Shown piece after piece: positions 52,137-60,675 of a stretch of 64,000 bases of DNA. How positions within the stretch are numbered: position 1 is the stretch's first letter; each line of letters starts with the position of its first letter. The position numbers were made by a program, and so were the translations under genes. A model generated the notes under the pieces. It saw nothing but the letters and a program-made list of their open reading frames with translations, was not told the DNA's origin and searched no databases. Origin of the DNA: Colimorpha sp045640985 (lineage in GTDB: Bacteria > Bacteroidota > Bacteroidia > Bacteroidales > P3); the NCBI GenBank assembly GCA_045640985.1, contig JAZUFZ010000011.1, forward strand, positions 1 through 64,000. Direction: 5' to 3'.

Positions 52137-52168
52137 TTTGCACATATTAAAAATTATGTGTACTTTTG
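52137..52168 (+). promoter_or_regulatory. holA promoter (TTTG-N20-TACTTTTG)
   Basis: TTTG at 52137-52140 and TACTTTTG at 52161-52168 are 20 bases apart. The transcript would start near 52175, which excludes the upstream GTG at 52084 as the holA start. Between this promoter and the fadD -7 box (51930-52136) I see only A+T-rich sequence with GGGAT words. Confidence 0.75.
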
Positions 52169-52194
52169 TAATTTATAATTTATTCTATATATCT

Positions 52195-53184
52195 ATGGCA
52201 ACTACTGAAAACCAGATTTTTTCATCAATAAAAGCAGGAAATCCATCTCCTATATATCTGATAACAGGGGAAGAGGATTATTACATAGACCTGGTTTCAG
52301 ACTTTCTGGAGCAGAATATTGTAGATGCCGATTACAGGGACTTCGATCAGGTAGTTTTATATGGCAGAGATGTTTCTATGCTTGACATCATCAGCAGAGC
52401 CAAGCAATACCCTATGGCTTCCGCCCGACAGCTGATTCTTGTGAAAGAGGCACAGGACATAACTTCAAAAGACGGAGGCTGGGACCTTATAACCACATAC
52501 TGCGAAAACCCTCAGCCGCAAACCGTTATGGCATTCTGCTTCCGCCACAAGAAATTCGACAAGCGATCCAAGGCATACAAAGCCATTGCAAACACCGGCA
52601 CAGTATATGAACATGCCAAACTGTACGAGAATCAGATACCCGCATGGATTGCACAATATGTAAACAGCCACGACTACGCCATTACAGAGAAATCAGCTGT
52701 ACTGATTGCCCAACAGACAGGTAACAACCTCAGCCGGATTGCCAACGAACTGGATAAATTATTCATTGTACTTCCGCCCAAAACCACAATTAACGATGCT
52801 GTGGTGGAACAGCATATCGGCATCAGCCGTGAATACAATATATTTGAACTCCAGAATGCCATCGGGAGACGCGACATCAAAGCCTGCAATACTATTGTAA
52901 ATCACTTTGCAAAGACTCCTAAAGATAATCCCATCCAAATGGTTCTGCCCCTGCTGTATAAATACTTCATTGACTTGATGATTTACATTCAGAATCCTGC
53001 TGATCTCAAAGTGAATCCTTTCTTTCTGAAAGACTATGCCGCCGCATCCAAAAACTACCCGCTTCCCAAACTGGCCTCCTGTATCGGCTATCTCTATGAG
53101 GCCGACTGCAGAAGCAAAGGCATCGCTTCCAGAATGGAAGACGGCGAAATACTCAAAGAACTTATATTCAAAATCATACATTAG
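52195..53184 (+). CDS. holA: DNA polymerase III subunit delta
   Basis: Clamp-loader subunit that opens the sliding clamp. I start at the ATG of MATTENQIF (329 residues) because the promoter lies between it and the longer frame's start. The AAA+-like N-terminal domain shows YLITGEEDYYIDLVSDF near 19-35, with a degenerate nucleotide site as usual for delta; the lid and C-terminal helical collar include LSRIANELDKLFI near 178-190 and FELQNAIGRRD near 215. It is followed by a TonB receptor gene after 15 bases. Confidence 0.9.
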   Translation: MATTENQIFSSIKAGNPSPIYLITGEEDYYIDLVSDFLEQNIVDADYRDFDQVVLYGRDVSMLDIISRAKQYPMASARQLILVKEAQDITSKDGGWDLITTYCENPQPQTVMAFCFRHKKFDKRSKAYKAIANTGTVYEHAKLYENQIPAWIAQYVNSHDYAITEKSAVLIAQQTGNNLSRIANELDKLFIVLPPKTTINDAVVEQHIGISREYNIFELQNAIGRRDIKACNTIVNHFAKTPKDNPIQMVLPLLYKYFIDLMIYIQNPADLKVNPFFLKDYAAASKNYPLPKLASCIGYLYEADCRSKGIASRMEDGEILKELIFKIIH

Positions 53185-53199
53185 CCCACACCTTCAAAC

Positions 53200-55602
53200 A
53201 TGAAAAATATCCTTTCCAAGAGTCATTTTTCCACAATGCCAAAGTTCAAGCAAGTCTGGCTTTGGTCATCCAACTTACCCAAAAAGTGCTTACTCATATT
53301 TGCTTTTTCCCTGATCACCTTTGCTTCTATTGCACAATGCACAATAAAAGGAGTGCTTCTTGACGAAAAGAATGGAGAAGCAATTCCTTTTGCCACCATA
53401 TTGTTAGAAGGCACTAACCATGGTGCCACAACAGACCTGAACGGATTCTTCCTTATCAACAAGATACCCGACGGAGATTACACTTTGCTGGTTCGCTACG
53501 TCGGATATGAAGATTATCGTAAACCTCTCACATTATCCCGGTCCCAGAAACAGACCGTCAATCTCAATATTCAGCTCAAACCGGCAGCCGTAACGATGAA
53601 AGAGGTGGTAATCACCGAAAGCCGGGCCGAAGAAAGGAAATCCCTCACGTCGGTATCCGTAGAGAAAATAACCTCCTCACAAATCCAGCAGATGCCCTCC
53701 ATCGGAGGTCAGGCCGACCTGGCCCAATATCTTCAGGTGCTCCCTGGCGTAAATTCCACCGGAGATCAGGGCGGACAGCTCTACATCCGTGGCGGCTCAA
53801 TGATACAAAACCTCGCTCTCCTGGATGGAATGATTGTATATAACCCATTTCATTCCATAGGTCTTTATTCCATCTTCGAGACCGACATCATCCTCAACGC
53901 CAACATCTATACCGGCGGGTTTGGTGCAGAATACGGCGGAAGACTATCCTCTGTAATGGATATTGTCACCCGCGACGGAAACAAGAAGCGCCAGTCGGGG
54001 AAAATCGGATTTAACACTTTCGGGGCAAACCTTATACTTGAAGGCCCTATCAAGAAAGAAACCGCCACCAGTCAATCCACCATCACATACCTGCTATCCG
54101 CCAAAAATTCCTATCTTTCAAAAACATCTCCTGTATTGTATTCTTACATTCCAGGCGGTCTGCCTTTTGACTTTACCGACCTCTATGGCAAACTCAGCAT
54201 CAACTCTGGGAGCGGCTCCAAAATCAATTTCTTCGGATTCCGGTTTGACGACAAAGTTATCGGCTATCAAGCTTTGGCGGATTACAACTGGCTCAACTAC
54301 GGAGCGGGCGGGAACTTTGTGCTGGTTACCGGGTCTTCCTCCATTCTGGACGGTAGCCTGGCCTATTCCAATTACAGAATCAACCTGAAAGATGCTTCCC
54401 ACAAGGATAAATTCTCTTCCATCGGGGGATTCAACGCCTCCATCAACCTTACCAATTTCTACGGTCGCAACCGACTCAAATATGGTATCAGTATGGAGGG
54501 ATACGCTACCGACTACTCGTTCACCAACAACTATGGTCTGCCGACCCAACAGGCTGAACACACCAACAACCTTTCCATATACGCCGCCTACAAGTACAAC
54601 TCCGAGAAATGGCTCATTGACCCGGGTATCAGATTTATCAGTTACACGTCCCTTATGGAGAAAAGCCTTGAGCCTCGTCTCGCTATCAAATACAACTATT
54701 CCGACAAACTGAGATTCAAATTTGCGGGAGGCTTGTATAGTCAGATATTCCTGGATGCCCGTTCCGACAACGATATCGTAAATCTTTTCAACGGATTCCT
54801 TACCGGGTCGGGGTCGCTGGACTTCCCGTCCACCTTCCAGCAAGAACCTGTGGACAACTGCATACAGAAAGCCAAACACGCCGTGCTTGGAGCCGAATAT
54901 GATATCACATCATCTTTCAACATCAATGCTGAAGCATATATAAAAGTATTTGATCAGTTGCTCAACTCCAATCACAACAAGCTCTATTCTCGCAACGATC
55001 CTTCATACGCCCACGGTGGCATATATGAAAAACCAGAATACTACCTTACCGACTTTATGATTGAAAAGGGGCTGGCTTCCGGCTTTGATGTAAGCCTCTG
55101 CTACGATATCGACCGGCTTTATGTCTGGGCTACATATTCCTTGGGCTGGGTTACTCGTACCGACGAAATTCAAACCTATTATCCCCACTATGACCGCCGT
55201 CATACCGTCAATCTCCTCGCCACCTATACTCTTGGCGACCAAAGGGAATGGGAATTTAGCGCACGCTGGAACTTTGGTAGCGGATATCCTTTCACCCAGA
55301 CTCAGGGCGCCTACGAAAACATTCCGTTTACGGGTGGAATGAGGACCGACTATACCTGCGAGAATGGTTCTCTCGGACTTCATTACGGCGAGCTATATGC
55401 CGGAAGAATGCCAAACTATCACCGGTTTGATATCGGCGTCAAACGTAAATTCTCCATCGGAAAGCGCTCTTTGCTTGAACTCAACCTCAGCGTTACCAAT
55501 CTCTACAGCCGCGAGAATATCTTCTATTTCGACCGAATTACCTTTGAGCGAATCAACCAGCTGCCTGTACTGGCCTGCTTCGGTGTTAATTTCACGTTCT
55601 GA
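53200..55602 (+). CDS. TonB-dependent outer-membrane receptor
   Basis: 800 residues. The signal peptide (PKKCLLIFAFSLITFASIAQ) lies at about 27-46, so the ATG at 53236 (MPKFKQVW) may be the true start. A carboxypeptidase-like beta domain (about 48-130, GVLLDEKNGEAIPFATILLE) precedes the plug (about 140-255, LYIRGGSMIQNLALLDGMIV) and a barrel ending in LACFGVNFTF. No SusD-like gene adjoins it, and no ligand can be inferred. It is a different paralogue from the receptor at 24.5-27.0 kb. It converges on ung with only 32 bases between. Confidence 0.9.
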   Translation: MKNILSKSHFSTMPKFKQVWLWSSNLPKKCLLIFAFSLITFASIAQCTIKGVLLDEKNGEAIPFATILLEGTNHGATTDLNGFFLINKIPDGDYTLLVRYVGYEDYRKPLTLSRSQKQTVNLNIQLKPAAVTMKEVVITESRAEERKSLTSVSVEKITSSQIQQMPSIGGQADLAQYLQVLPGVNSTGDQGGQLYIRGGSMIQNLALLDGMIVYNPFHSIGLYSIFETDIILNANIYTGGFGAEYGGRLSSVMDIVTRDGNKKRQSGKIGFNTFGANLILEGPIKKETATSQSTITYLLSAKNSYLSKTSPVLYSYIPGGLPFDFTDLYGKLSINSGSGSKINFFGFRFDDKVIGYQALADYNWLNYGAGGNFVLVTGSSSILDGSLAYSNYRINLKDASHKDKFSSIGGFNASINLTNFYGRNRLKYGISMEGYATDYSFTNNYGLPTQQAEHTNNLSIYAAYKYNSEKWLIDPGIRFISYTSLMEKSLEPRLAIKYNYSDKLRFKFAGGLYSQIFLDARSDNDIVNLFNGFLTGSGSLDFPSTFQQEPVDNCIQKAKHAVLGAEYDITSSFNINAEAYIKVFDQLLNSNHNKLYSRNDPSYAHGGIYEKPEYYLTDFMIEKGLASGFDVSLCYDIDRLYVWATYSLGWVTRTDEIQTYYPHYDRRHTVNLLATYTLGDQREWEFSARWNFGSGYPFTQTQGAYENIPFTGGMRTDYTCENGSLGLHYGELYAGRMPNYHRFDIGVKRKFSIGKRSLLELNLSVTNLYSRENIFYFDRITFERINQLPVLACFGVNFTF

Positions 55603-55634
55603 CCGTGTCCGGAAACGGAACGGAAGAAAGAAAT

Positions 55635-56315
55635 TTATCGCATCTTCGACCAGTCTATCGGCGACAGCCCCTGCTGCGTGAGAAGGGCATTTGCCTGCGA
55701 GAAATGGCGGCAGCCGAAAAATCCTCTGTATGCCGACAAGGGGGACGGATGCGGAGCCGTTAGCACATAATGACGGTTTCGGTCTATCAGCTGCGACTTG
55801 GCTATTGCATAACTCCCCCACAAAAGGAAAACGATTCCGCTGCGATAATCGGAAAGCGCCTTTATTGCCGCATCGGTGAAGGTCTCCCAGCCCCTGTGCT
55901 GATGCGATCCTGCCTGATGGGCCCGGACCGTGAGCGTAGCGTTGAGAAGCAGCACACCCTGGTCTGCCCAGCCCGTGAGACAGCCGTCATCCACCGGAAT
56001 GCGGGTTCCTAAATCCGTATTGATTTCCTGAATGATATTCCGCAACGAAGGGGGAACGGGTACGCCATCGGGAACGGAGAAACAGAGTCCGTGCGCCTGT
56101 CCCGGCTCATGATAGGGGTCCTGGCCGAGTATCACCACCTTGACCTTATGGAAAGGGGTCCTGTCGAAAGCGGCGAAAATCTCCCCGCCTTTGGGATAGC
56201 ACTCATACTGCGCACGTTCTGCCACAAGAAAAGATTTCAGTTCCTCAAAATAAGGAGCCTCAAACTGCGGTCTCAAAACCTCCAGCCAACTGGCTTCGAT
56301 CTTTGGTGTTATCAT
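55635..56315 (-). CDS. ung: Uracil-DNA glycosylase
   Basis: Family 1 enzyme removing uracil from DNA to start base-excision repair. 226 residues: catalytic GQDPYHEPGQAHGLCFSVP near 61-79 with the water-activating Asp, LLLNATLTVRAHQAGSH near 117-133, and the His-containing APHPSPLSAYRGFFGC near 186-201. Its start overlaps the metallo-hydrolase gene by four bases. Confidence 0.97.
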   Translation of the reverse strand: MITPKIEASWLEVLRPQFEAPYFEELKSFLVAERAQYECYPKGGEIFAAFDRTPFHKVKVVILGQDPYHEPGQAHGLCFSVPDGVPVPPSLRNIIQEINTDLGTRIPVDDGCLTGWADQGVLLLNATLTVRAHQAGSHQHRGWETFTDAAIKALSDYRSGIVFLLWGSYAIAKSQLIDRNRHYVLTAPHPSPLSAYRGFFGCRHFSQANALLTQQGLSPIDWSKMR

Positions 56316-56947
56316 AACCCGAACAGAAATGGATTGTTTCTTTCATCTCCGATCGTAGAGCAGTCTCCGTGACCTGGCAGCACAGAATAATCATCTTCCA
56401 GCACCAGCAGTTTTTCCCTTATGCTGGCAGCCAGACGGTCATAGTTCCCGCCCGGGAGGTCGGTACGGCCGATACTGCCGCGGAAAAGGGCATCCCCGGT
56501 AATCACCTTGCGCTCTTTCCCCACCACAAAAGCCAGACTGCCTTCGCAATGGCCCGGAACTTCGCGGCATTCGATTTCCAGCGATCCCACCTTTATCACA
56601 TCCCCTTCTTTGAGTTCCTGCACGGGGAGATCATCCATAGCCTCCACCTCAAAACCCATCACCGAGCCGTATGCCGAGGCCTGCCGCAAGTGTTTCCTGC
56701 TGTCGGAATGGCATCCCACCGGAAGCCCGTAATGTTCCAGGGCATTCCTGAGCCCTGCGATATGATCAACGTGCGCATGGGTCAGCACTACTGCCACCAC
56801 TTTCGCCCCGATGGAATCAATATAGGAATACAGCGCGTCATCCTCATGCAGATTCACCATTCCCGGGTCCACAATCACAGCCTCTCCCCCATCGCTCAGC
56901 ACATAGCAGTTCGTGCCGAAATGATTGAACTCAAACTGTTTTATCAT
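56312..56947 (-). CDS. MBL-fold metallo-hydrolase (glyoxalase II-like)
   Basis: 211 residues of the metallo-beta-lactamase fold. Metal ligands THAHVDHIAG near 54-63, the VPGHCEGS histidine near 132-139 and the DALFRGSIGRTDLPGG aspartate near 153-168, with GHGDCSTIGDE near the end. This is the pattern of hydroxyacylglutathione-hydrolase-like enzymes; actual substrate is unknown. It sits between lysS and ung with four-base overlaps on both sides. Confidence 0.9.
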   Translation of the reverse strand: MIKQFEFNHFGTNCYVLSDGGEAVIVDPGMVNLHEDDALYSYIDSIGAKVVAVVLTHAHVDHIAGLRNALEHYGLPVGCHSDSRKHLRQASAYGSVMGFEVEAMDDLPVQELKEGDVIKVGSLEIECREVPGHCEGSLAFVVGKERKVITGDALFRGSIGRTDLPGGNYDRLAASIREKLLVLEDDYSVLPGHGDCSTIGDERNNPFLFGL

Positions 56948-58662
56948 CCGTTAATCCAGTTTTCGACGGCTTCTTTCTGTACTGGCGGAATATCCAGTTT
57001 GTTTTTCTTTCTCAAGCCGTTCAGGTCGTTATACAATTTGTTCGGGTTGGCCTCCTTCAGCTGTGCCAGCGTATTGATTCCTGCTTTTCTCAGCATGGGA
57101 ACCCACTCCGCTGCAACGCCCTGAGCCACAAATTCCTCATCGGTAGTAACCGCAGCCTTCTTTTCGGGTTTCATCTGTGGGAAAAGGAGCACATCCTGAA
57201 TGCTCTGCTCTCCGGTCATCATCATCACCAGACGGTCAATACCTATACCCATACCGGAGGTTGGAGGCATACCGAATTCCAGCGCTCTCACGAAGTCCAT
57301 ATCGATGAACATAGCCTCATCATCGCCCTTCTCGCTGAGCCGCAGCTGTTCCTGGAAACGCTCCAGCTGGTCGATCGGGTCGTTCAGTTCGCTGTAGGCG
57401 TTAGCCAGTTCCTTGCCGTTCACAAAGAGTTCAAAACGCTCCGTCAGGTCGGGATTGTCTCTGTGGCGTTTACAAAGCGGCGACATCTCTATAGGATAGT
57501 CCGTTACGAACGTCGGCTGAATGAGTTTATGCTCGCATTTCTCGCCGAAGATAGCGTCAATCAGTTTACCCTTGCCCATGGTTGCATCGGTCTCCACACC
57601 CAACTTCTTGCAAGCCTCGCGGAGTTCCTCCTCAGTCATGCCGCTTACATCCACACCGGTCTCTTCCTTGATAAGTTCCACCATAGGGGCCCTGCGGAAC
57701 GGAGCCTTGAAATTGATTTCGTTGCCCCATACGTTCACCTTCGTATCGCCGTGGAGCGTAGTGGCGATCTTCTCCAGCATCTCCTCCACGAAACCCATCA
57801 TCCAGTTGTAGTCCTTGTAGGCCACATAAATCTCCATACAGGTAAATTCAGGGTTATGGGTGCGGTCCATACCCTCGTTGCGGAAATTGCGGCTGAACTC
57901 ATATACACCTTCATATCCACCCACGATCAGACGTTTCAGATACAGCTCGTTGGCGATTCTCAGATAGAGGTCAATATCCAGCGCGTTATGATGCGTGATG
58001 AACGGTCTTGCGGCAGCCCCGCCGGGGATAGACTGAAGCACGGGAGTATCCACCTCCAGATAGCCTCTTTCGTTGAAGAACGAGCGCATCGTATTCACGA
58101 TTTTGGCGCGCTTTACGAAGGTTTCTCTCACGTTCGGATTCACGATCAGATCCACATAACGCATTCTGTAGCGCTGTTCCGGATCGGTAAAGGCGTCATA
58201 CACCACGCCGTCCTTCTCCTTCACTATAGGCAGCGGGCGCAGACTCTTGCTCAGCACCTTGAGGGTCTTCACATGGATGCTGATCTCGCCCATCTGGGTA
58301 ACGAACACATAGCCCGTAACGCCGATAATGTCGCCGATATCCAGCAGCCGTTTGAACACCGTGTTGTAGAGCGTCTTGTCCTCGCCCTCGCAGATCTCGT
58401 CGCGCTTCACATACAGCTGGATTCTGCCGTAAGCGTCCTGAAGTTCCACAAAACTGGCGGCTCCCATAATTCTGCGACTCATCATACGGCCCGCGATGCT
58501 CACCTCCTGAAATAATGAATTATCTTTAGGAAACTGTTCCAGAATTTCACACGTTTTCGCGTTCACCTCATACAGTTCTGCAGGATAAGGGTTAATGCCG
58601 AGACGTTTCAGTTCATTCAGCGAATTACGTCTAATTTGTTCTTGTTCACTCAGTTCAGCCAT
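56944..58662 (-). CDS. lysS: Lysine-tRNA ligase (class II)
   Basis: Charges tRNA-Lys. 572 residues: N-terminal OB-fold anticodon domain (about 45-165, GRMMSRRIMGAASFVELQDA), then the class II core with FRNEGMDRTHNPEFT (motif 2) near 262-276 and GMGIGIDRLVM (motif 3) near 474-484. After the point where E. coli LysS ends there are about 65 more residues (VAAEWVPMLRKAGINTLAQL and onward, lysine-rich), a helical extension resembling a helix-hairpin module. It heads the lysS-MBL-ung operon and has a matching promoter. Confidence 0.96.
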   Translation of the reverse strand: MAELSEQEQIRRNSLNELKRLGINPYPAELYEVNAKTCEILEQFPKDNSLFQEVSIAGRMMSRRIMGAASFVELQDAYGRIQLYVKRDEICEGEDKTLYNTVFKRLLDIGDIIGVTGYVFVTQMGEISIHVKTLKVLSKSLRPLPIVKEKDGVVYDAFTDPEQRYRMRYVDLIVNPNVRETFVKRAKIVNTMRSFFNERGYLEVDTPVLQSIPGGAAARPFITHHNALDIDLYLRIANELYLKRLIVGGYEGVYEFSRNFRNEGMDRTHNPEFTCMEIYVAYKDYNWMMGFVEEMLEKIATTLHGDTKVNVWGNEINFKAPFRRAPMVELIKEETGVDVSGMTEEELREACKKLGVETDATMGKGKLIDAIFGEKCEHKLIQPTFVTDYPIEMSPLCKRHRDNPDLTERFELFVNGKELANAYSELNDPIDQLERFQEQLRLSEKGDDEAMFIDMDFVRALEFGMPPTSGMGIGIDRLVMMMTGEQSIQDVLLFPQMKPEKKAAVTTDEEFVAQGVAAEWVPMLRKAGINTLAQLKEANPNKLYNDLNGLRKKNKLDIPPVQKEAVENWING

Positions 58663-58708
58663 ATAGGGAATAGATTTTTACGGGTTATACAATAGAATTT
58701 CAAAAGTG

Positions 58709-58740
58709 CAAAGATACATAAACTTTTCCACACCGCCAAA
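58709..58740 (-). promoter_or_regulatory. lysS promoter (TTTG-N20-TATCTTTG)
   Basis: On the minus strand TTTG (58740-58737) is followed after 20 bases by TATCTTTG (58716-58709), about 45 bases before the lysS ATG. Confidence 0.7.
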
Positions 58741-58815
58741 TTTTTTTCATGCAAGGGATTGTACAGGAACGGTCCATATCGGGTTTTCCGCCTGATTTCC
58801 CGCGTCTTTTCAGCA

Positions 58816-58934
58816 GGCAACCCCCTTCTATCTTCTTTTTATCTTCTTTTTATCTTTTTTCTATCTCTTATCCTAAGAAAAGGAGATAAAAAGAAGTTAA
58901 TATGGAGATAAAAAGAAGATAGAAGGGAGTTACC
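58816..58934 (+). repeat. Long near-palindromic repeat, copy C
   Basis: Starts GGCAACCCCC and ends GGGAGTTACC, 119 bases. The right half (AAGGAGATAAAAAGAAGTTA, then ATATGGAGATAAAAAGAAGA) is identical or nearly so to copy B, and the arms pair around TTATCCTAAGAAAAG. It lies in the divergent region between lysS and the polyferredoxin gene. The rest of 58663-59159 has no gene. Confidence 0.85.
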
Positions 58935-59080
58935 ATAGCCGGATTCGCGAAAAATGAGGGATGAAATCTGCTGTATTCCGAGTACTTTTTTCAAAACGGC
59001 TCGCCGCCGGGAAATTCCCGTTACGATGGTAAGACGAGAAAAAGAATAAAAAAAAGTATGCCTATATGAAATAAAATTCG

Positions 59081-59088
59081 TATTTTTG
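59081..59088 (+). promoter_or_regulatory. Probable promoter -7 box of the polyferredoxin gene
   Basis: TATTTTTG followed by CA, 72 bases before the ATG; no TTTG at the -33 distance. Confidence 0.45.
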
Positions 59089-59159
59089 CATTTGCATTTG
59101 AGAGGGCTTTGTGCGGCGGATAATAATATAAATTATTAATTGAAAATCATTTGTAGATT

Positions 59160-60614
59160 ATGAAAAGGTTACGTATTGTGCTGGCAACCGTGTTTTTTGC
59201 GGGAATCACGCTGATGTTTCTCGACATTACGGGGGTGGTGCATCTATGGTTAGGCTGGATGGCGAAGATGCAGTTTCTGCCCGCGGTGCTTGCCGGAAAC
59301 TTCGTTATTGTGGCGGCGCTGCTTGTGGTGACGCTGCTCATCGGGAGAGTCTATTGCTCGGTGATATGCCCGCTGGGCGTGATGCAGGATATCTGCTCCT
59401 GGTTCGGAGGGCGGAAAAGAAAACTCCGTTTCCATTATGTAAAGGATCGCCCGTGGCTGAGAGGCGGCGTGTTGGCGGTATTTGTAGCGCTGATGATACT
59501 GGGCCTCAACAGCATCGCCATCCTTATTGCCCCTTACAGCGCCTACGGAAGAATTGCCACCAATCTCCTGCAGCCGGTCTGGCTGTGGGGCAACAACCTG
59601 TGTGCCTGGGTGGCAGAGCGGTTTGAATGCTATGGGTTCTATCATGTAGATGTATGGGTAAAGAGCGGCGTGTCGCTCGCCGTGGCAGCCGTAACGCTGG
59701 TGGTGATAGGAGCGCTCTCGTACAGATATGGCCGCGCGTGGTGCAACAATATCTGTCCCGTGGGGACCGTTCTGGGACTGGTGAGCCGTTTCTCGCTACT
59801 GCGTCCCGAGATTGACGAATCGAAGTGCGTGGGGTGCAAACTTTGCGCAAAGAAATGCAAGGGCCAGTGCATAAATCCAGAAGAGCATAAGATTGACTAC
59901 AGCCGTTGCGTGGCCTGTATGGACTGCCTGGAGAACTGCAAGCAGGGAGCCATCCGACTGAAGCTGAGAGGTTCCAAATCCGAGAAACCGCAGACGATAG
60001 ACACGGAACGCCGCAAGTTTATGACCGTAACGGCCGCCGTCGGGGCCACGATGGCCGTGGAGGCACAGGAGATGAAGGTAGATGGAGCGGTAGCCGTGAT
60101 CGAGAAGAAGAAAGTGCCGAACCGCAACACTCCTTTGAAGCCAGCAGGCGCGCAGAGCCTGAAGAATTTCGAGGACCATTGCACAGGATGCCAGCTCTGC
60201 GTAAGCGAATGCCCGAACAACGTGCTGCGCCCCAGCAAGGACTTCACCACACTTCTGCAGCCCGAGATGCACTATGACCGAGGCTACTGCCGCCCGGAAT
60301 GCACCCGATGCAGCGAGGTATGTCCTACCGGAGCCATCCGTAAAGTTACCCGCGAAGAGAAGACCGATATCAGGATCGGATGCGCCGTATGGGTACGCGA
60401 GAACTGCCTCATGCCCACGGGGAAAGCCTGCGGAAAATGCCAGCAGGGATGCCCGGCAGGCGCCATACTGCTGGTGGACGACCCCGCGACCGGCCACAAG
60501 ATACCAAGCGTGAACGAGAGCAGATGTATCGGCTGCGGAAAATGCGAATATCTCTGTCCCGTGCGACCATTCAGCGCCATATATGTAGAGGGGCGGGAAG
60601 TGCATGAGAGATAA
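59160..60614 (+). CDS. Membrane polyferredoxin (NapH-like part joined to a ferredoxin part)
   Basis: 484 residues. The N-terminal half has hydrophobic helices and the NapH/CcoG-type CSVICPLGVMQDIC and CNNICPVGTVLG motifs, followed by two [4Fe-4S] sites (CVGCKLCAKKCKGQC, CVACMDCLENC). A second stretch (about 280-305, ERRKFMTVTAAVGATMA) looks like a twin-arginine signal in the middle of the chain. After it come further cluster motifs CTGCQLCVSECP, CTRCSEVCP, CGKCQQGCP and CIGCGKCEYLCP. The order resembles NapH fused to NapG. It probably passes electrons from the quinone pool to an unknown acceptor; no reductase gene is adjacent. Confidence 0.85.
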   Translation: MKRLRIVLATVFFAGITLMFLDITGVVHLWLGWMAKMQFLPAVLAGNFVIVAALLVVTLLIGRVYCSVICPLGVMQDICSWFGGRKRKLRFHYVKDRPWLRGGVLAVFVALMILGLNSIAILIAPYSAYGRIATNLLQPVWLWGNNLCAWVAERFECYGFYHVDVWVKSGVSLAVAAVTLVVIGALSYRYGRAWCNNICPVGTVLGLVSRFSLLRPEIDESKCVGCKLCAKKCKGQCINPEEHKIDYSRCVACMDCLENCKQGAIRLKLRGSKSEKPQTIDTERRKFMTVTAAVGATMAVEAQEMKVDGAVAVIEKKKVPNRNTPLKPAGAQSLKNFEDHCTGCQLCVSECPNNVLRPSKDFTTLLQPEMHYDRGYCRPECTRCSEVCPTGAIRKVTREEKTDIRIGCAVWVRENCLMPTGKACGKCQQGCPAGAILLVDDPATGHKIPSVNESRCIGCGKCEYLCPVRPFSAIYVEGREVHER

Positions 60615-60668
60615 TGGAAAGTTCCAAAGTTTCAAAGTTCCAAGTCTTAAACGAAAACGATAACGATA
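60615..60668 (+). repeat. Short simple repeats before the ABC transporter gene
   Basis: GTTCCAAAGTTTCAAAGTTCCAAG-type words resemble those at 880-911, followed by AACGAAAACGATAACGATAAC. They fill the gap between the polyferredoxin and exporter genes; the same TTCCAAG word occurs at three intergenic places in the window. Confidence 0.6.
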
Positions 60669-60675
60669 ACCGAAA

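Noticed and set aside
57463..58515. 350-codon plus-strand frame
   Set aside because: Antisense to lysS, His/Ala-rich and without family features.
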